This document shows positions 7,815 to 8,859 of a stretch of 8,859 nt of DNA, in pieces. The translations under genes were made by a program, and so were the position numbers. The notes beneath the pieces were generated by a model. That model did not search any database, was not told the DNA's origin, and saw nothing but the letters and a program-made list of their open reading frames with translations. Where the stretch lies: assembly GCA_026991065.1 (NCBI GenBank), contig JALXCG010000048.1, forward strand, positions 1 through 8,859, written 5' to 3'. This DNA comes from Gemmatimonadota bacterium. GTDB lineage: Bacteria; GCA-2686955. The first letter of the stretch is position 1, and each line of letters opens with the position of its first letter.

Positions 7815-7858
7815 GCCAGGCGGCCCTCCCCCGGGTCCTCCCTCCCGGTTACCACAGG
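7800..7858. repeat. Nested inverted repeat upstream of the hydrolase gene
   Basis: CCTGTGGT (7800-7807) is repeated in inverse orientation as ACCACAGG (7851-7858), an exact 8-bp match. Nested inside is CCGGG (7831-7835) paired with CCCGG (7844-7848) around an 8-base loop. The outer arms are centred 51 bp apart, close to five DNA turns, so they could be paired operator half-sites on the same face of the helix. Confidence 0.5.
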
Positions 7859-8023
7859 AGTGCGATGGTTTCATTTCGCACCAAGGACGGGGGGAAGTGC
7901 AAGTGGAGAACCAAGATGCGTTGTCGCAACTGAGAGTTCATGTGGGGATCAGGCCAGTCATCCTTTGGAGCAAATCAAAACCAGCCGTTCCTTATTGGAA
8001 CATGAGCCCTCACGCAAATCAAA

Positions 8024-8058
8024 CCTGGTTTTTCTTGTGATCGACAAAGAAAAAGAGG
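8024..8058. repeat. AT-rich long hairpin or operator-like inverted repeat
   Basis: TTTTTCTTGT (8029-8038) pairs with AC plus AAGAAAAA (8044-8054) with a single bulged A at 8046, around the loop GATCG. An outer CCT (8024-8026) pairs with AGG (8056-8058) across small mismatches. It lies in the most AT-rich stretch of the window, about 200 bases before the ligase-like gene. It is not followed by a gene end, so an operator or leader structure is more likely than a terminator. Confidence 0.45.
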
Positions 8059-8121
8059 AAGTTGTGATTCAATGGTAAGTTGTATGGTTTCTGTTGAAGA
8101 ATCCGATAGACATACCAGTGG

Positions 8122-8144
8122 GATTGTCGGCCGGAGCGGCAATC
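8122..8144 (+). promoter_or_regulatory. Small hairpin in the possible leader of the ligase-like gene
   Basis: GATTGTCG (8122-8129) pairs with CGGCAATC (8137-8144), 8 bp including one G-T wobble, around a 7-base loop. It is about 110 bases upstream of the GTG start. No known riboswitch class was recognised; the function is unassigned. Confidence 0.3.
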
Positions 8145-8242
8145 ATTGTTCGACTGCCACGGACCACCCCGAGCAGACACTCTCACCTGAACGGTCCCCA
8201 TTCATGATCCTGCGCAACGCCGCCACGGCGGAGTGCTCCCTT

Positions 8243-8247
8243 GAGGA
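8243..8247 (+). promoter_or_regulatory. Shine-Dalgarno sequence for the ligase-like gene
   Basis: GAGGA lies six bases before the GTG at 8254. The in-frame TGA at 8248-8250 excludes any upstream start, so this site together with the GTG fixes the start of the gene. Confidence 0.7.
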
Positions 8248-8253
8248 TGAACT

Positions 8254-8859
8254 GTGCTGACTGCAGCAACTCAGGACGAACACAAGCGAGCTGTTTTGCT
8301 CTCCCTCGTGGCCACTGGCTTGGTTCTCGCGGCCGCGCTGGGCACAACACTCAATCCAATCGTCGCCCTGATCGTGGCGGCTCTGGCGGTCTTGCCATTG
8401 GCAGCAGCCTACGTGATCCGCTTTCCGTGGGTCGCTCTCGGCTTGTACATCGTTATCGCTCCCTGGGTTATGCGATCGACCGAACTCGAACTCGGGGCCG
8501 GCATTCCCAATCTCAATTTCGAGCGCCTGGGCATTTACGGGATTTCGGCACTGGTGCTCTTTCGGATACTCGTGAACAAGGGGGACCGCCTGCCATTCAC
8601 CCGGTTCGACCGCGCCTGGCTCATGCTCATCGGCGCGATGCTGCTGTCCGGGATCGTGATGGGGCGAACTCCACCGCAGACGGTGCGCCAGGTTGTCAAC
8701 GAGAACATCTATCCCTTCGCTCTCTACTTCGGCATGAAGCATCTTGTGTCCCGCCCGAAGCAGGTGCGACTGATTGCGATCTTCCTGCTGATTTCCGCTC
8801 TCTTCATGGGCATACACGCCTTCATGGATCAGGTTCTGGGCATGCACTTGAGCAAGATC
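8254..8859 (+). CDS. N-terminal half of an O-antigen ligase/polymerase-like polytopic membrane protein (truncated by window edge)
   Basis: A frame of 202 codons opens with GTG at 8254 and runs to the right edge without a stop. The start is fixed by an in-frame TGA at 8248 and a GAGGA six bases upstream. About six to seven hydrophobic segments are visible (roughly residues 12-30, 34-54, 57-71, 93-107, 121-137, 151-163 and 171-190). Between them lie short polar loops, including LNFERLG before the fourth segment and RLPFTRFDRAWLML before the fifth. This layout resembles the N-terminal half of Wzy/WaaL-type O-antigen ligases and polymerases, which join or extend glycans on the periplasmic face of the inner membrane. 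The diagnostic large periplasmic loop and Wzy_C region would lie beyond the window, so the family call rests on the helix pattern and general resemblance. The divergent secreted glycosidase supports a surface-polysaccharide role. Confidence 0.7.
   Translation, partial: MLTAATQDEHKRAVLLSLVATGLVLAAALGTTLNPIVALIVAALAVLPLAAAYVIRFPWVALGLYIVIAPWVMRSTELELGAGIPNLNFERLGIYGISALVLFRILVNKGDRLPFTRFDRAWLMLIGAMLLSGIVMGRTPPQTVRQVVNENIYPFALYFGMKHLVSRPKQVRLIAIFLLISALFMGIHAFMDQVLGMHLSKI

Larger units (their letters stand above)
7757..8253. promoter_or_regulatory. Divergent intergenic region between the hydrolase and the O-antigen ligase-like gene
   Basis: About 497 bases without a supported gene. The hydrolase-proximal part is GC-rich and carries a nested inverted repeat (7800-7858). 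The middle (about 7960-8110) is clearly more AT-rich than the rest of the window and contains a long AT-rich hairpin (8024-8058). The ligase-proximal part has a further hairpin (8122-8144) and a CCGCC/GGCGG palindrome at 8220-8231 just before the ribosome-binding site. The length and the number of symmetric elements suggest regulation of the two divergent genes. Short ORFs crossing this region have no recognisable product. Confidence 0.55.

Noticed and set aside
7997-8015. A possible sigma-54 promoter beginning TTGGAAC
   Set aside because: The GC dinucleotide required at -12 is not at the right distance from the GG.
7668-8078. A 136-codon plus-strand frame spanning the hydrolase 5' end and the intergenic region
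   Set aside because: It overlaps the signal-peptide coding region antisense, has no recognisable family feature, and crosses the AT-rich regulatory stretch.
8072-8260. A 62-codon plus-strand frame whose stop overlaps the GTG of the ligase-like gene
   Set aside because: The overlap hints at a coupled leader peptide, but the nearest GAGG is 13 bases from the ATG, the product has no recognisable features, and the region is full of inverted repeats typical of regulatory DNA.
8143-8847. A 234-codon minus-strand open frame
   Set aside because: It is antisense to the polytopic ligase-like gene, is composed of charged low-complexity residues, and shows no family features.
1-8859. CRISPR arrays, tRNA or rRNA genes, insertion sequences, attachment sites
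   Set aside because: No regularly spaced direct repeats, cloverleaf candidates, transposase motifs or paired element ends were seen on reading through the window.

Overview
The window is GC-rich bacterial DNA with long, tightly packed reading frames. It encodes membrane-anchored hydrolases of the alkaline phosphatase superfamily, a large secreted clan GH-A glycoside hydrolase, and the start of a polytopic protein of the O-antigen ligase/polymerase type. That mix points to a Gram-negative bacterium and to a cell-surface or exopolysaccharide (EPS) locus. The species cannot be named from the sequence. The high GC and gene mix would suit an uncultured lineage such as Myxococcota, Acidobacteriota, Desulfobacterota or an Eisenbacteria-like group, but that is a guess.

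Layout. (1) 1-102, minus strand: the first 34 codons of a membrane protein that runs off the left edge. (2) 103-385: a divergent intergenic region with a strong hairpin just before the next gene. (3) 386-4445, plus strand: two tandem paralogous genes whose stop and start codons are one base apart. Each encodes about five transmembrane segments followed by a type I phosphodiesterase/nucleotide pyrophosphatase-like domain with a complete set of visible metal ligands and a serine nucleophile. (4) 4446-4495: a short convergent gap with a small hairpin. (5) 4496-7756, minus strand: a signal-peptide-bearing protein of about 1,086 residues with an N-terminal carbohydrate-binding-like domain, a beta-sandwich, a GH39/PslG-like barrel with both catalytic glutamates, and two C-terminal beta regions. 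(6) 7757-8253: a divergent intergenic region rich in inverted repeats. (7) 8254-8859, plus strand: the first 202 codons of a polytopic membrane protein resembling the N-terminal half of O-antigen ligases/polymerases. It continues beyond the right edge.

How the parts may work together (inference). The Wzy/WaaL-like protein would polymerise or ligate a surface glycan on the outer face of the inner membrane. The secreted hydrolase would trim or release that glycan, as PslG does in the Psl system. The two membrane-tethered phosphodiesterases, with catalytic domains predicted to face the periplasm, could act on phospho-substituents or lipid-linked phosphate intermediates. No substrate can be read from the sequence. 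The points most worth following up are the paired phosphodiesterases with different active-site layouts, a run of ten C within the first of them, the unusual multidomain hydrolase, and the inverted repeats in the hydrolase/ligase intergenic region.
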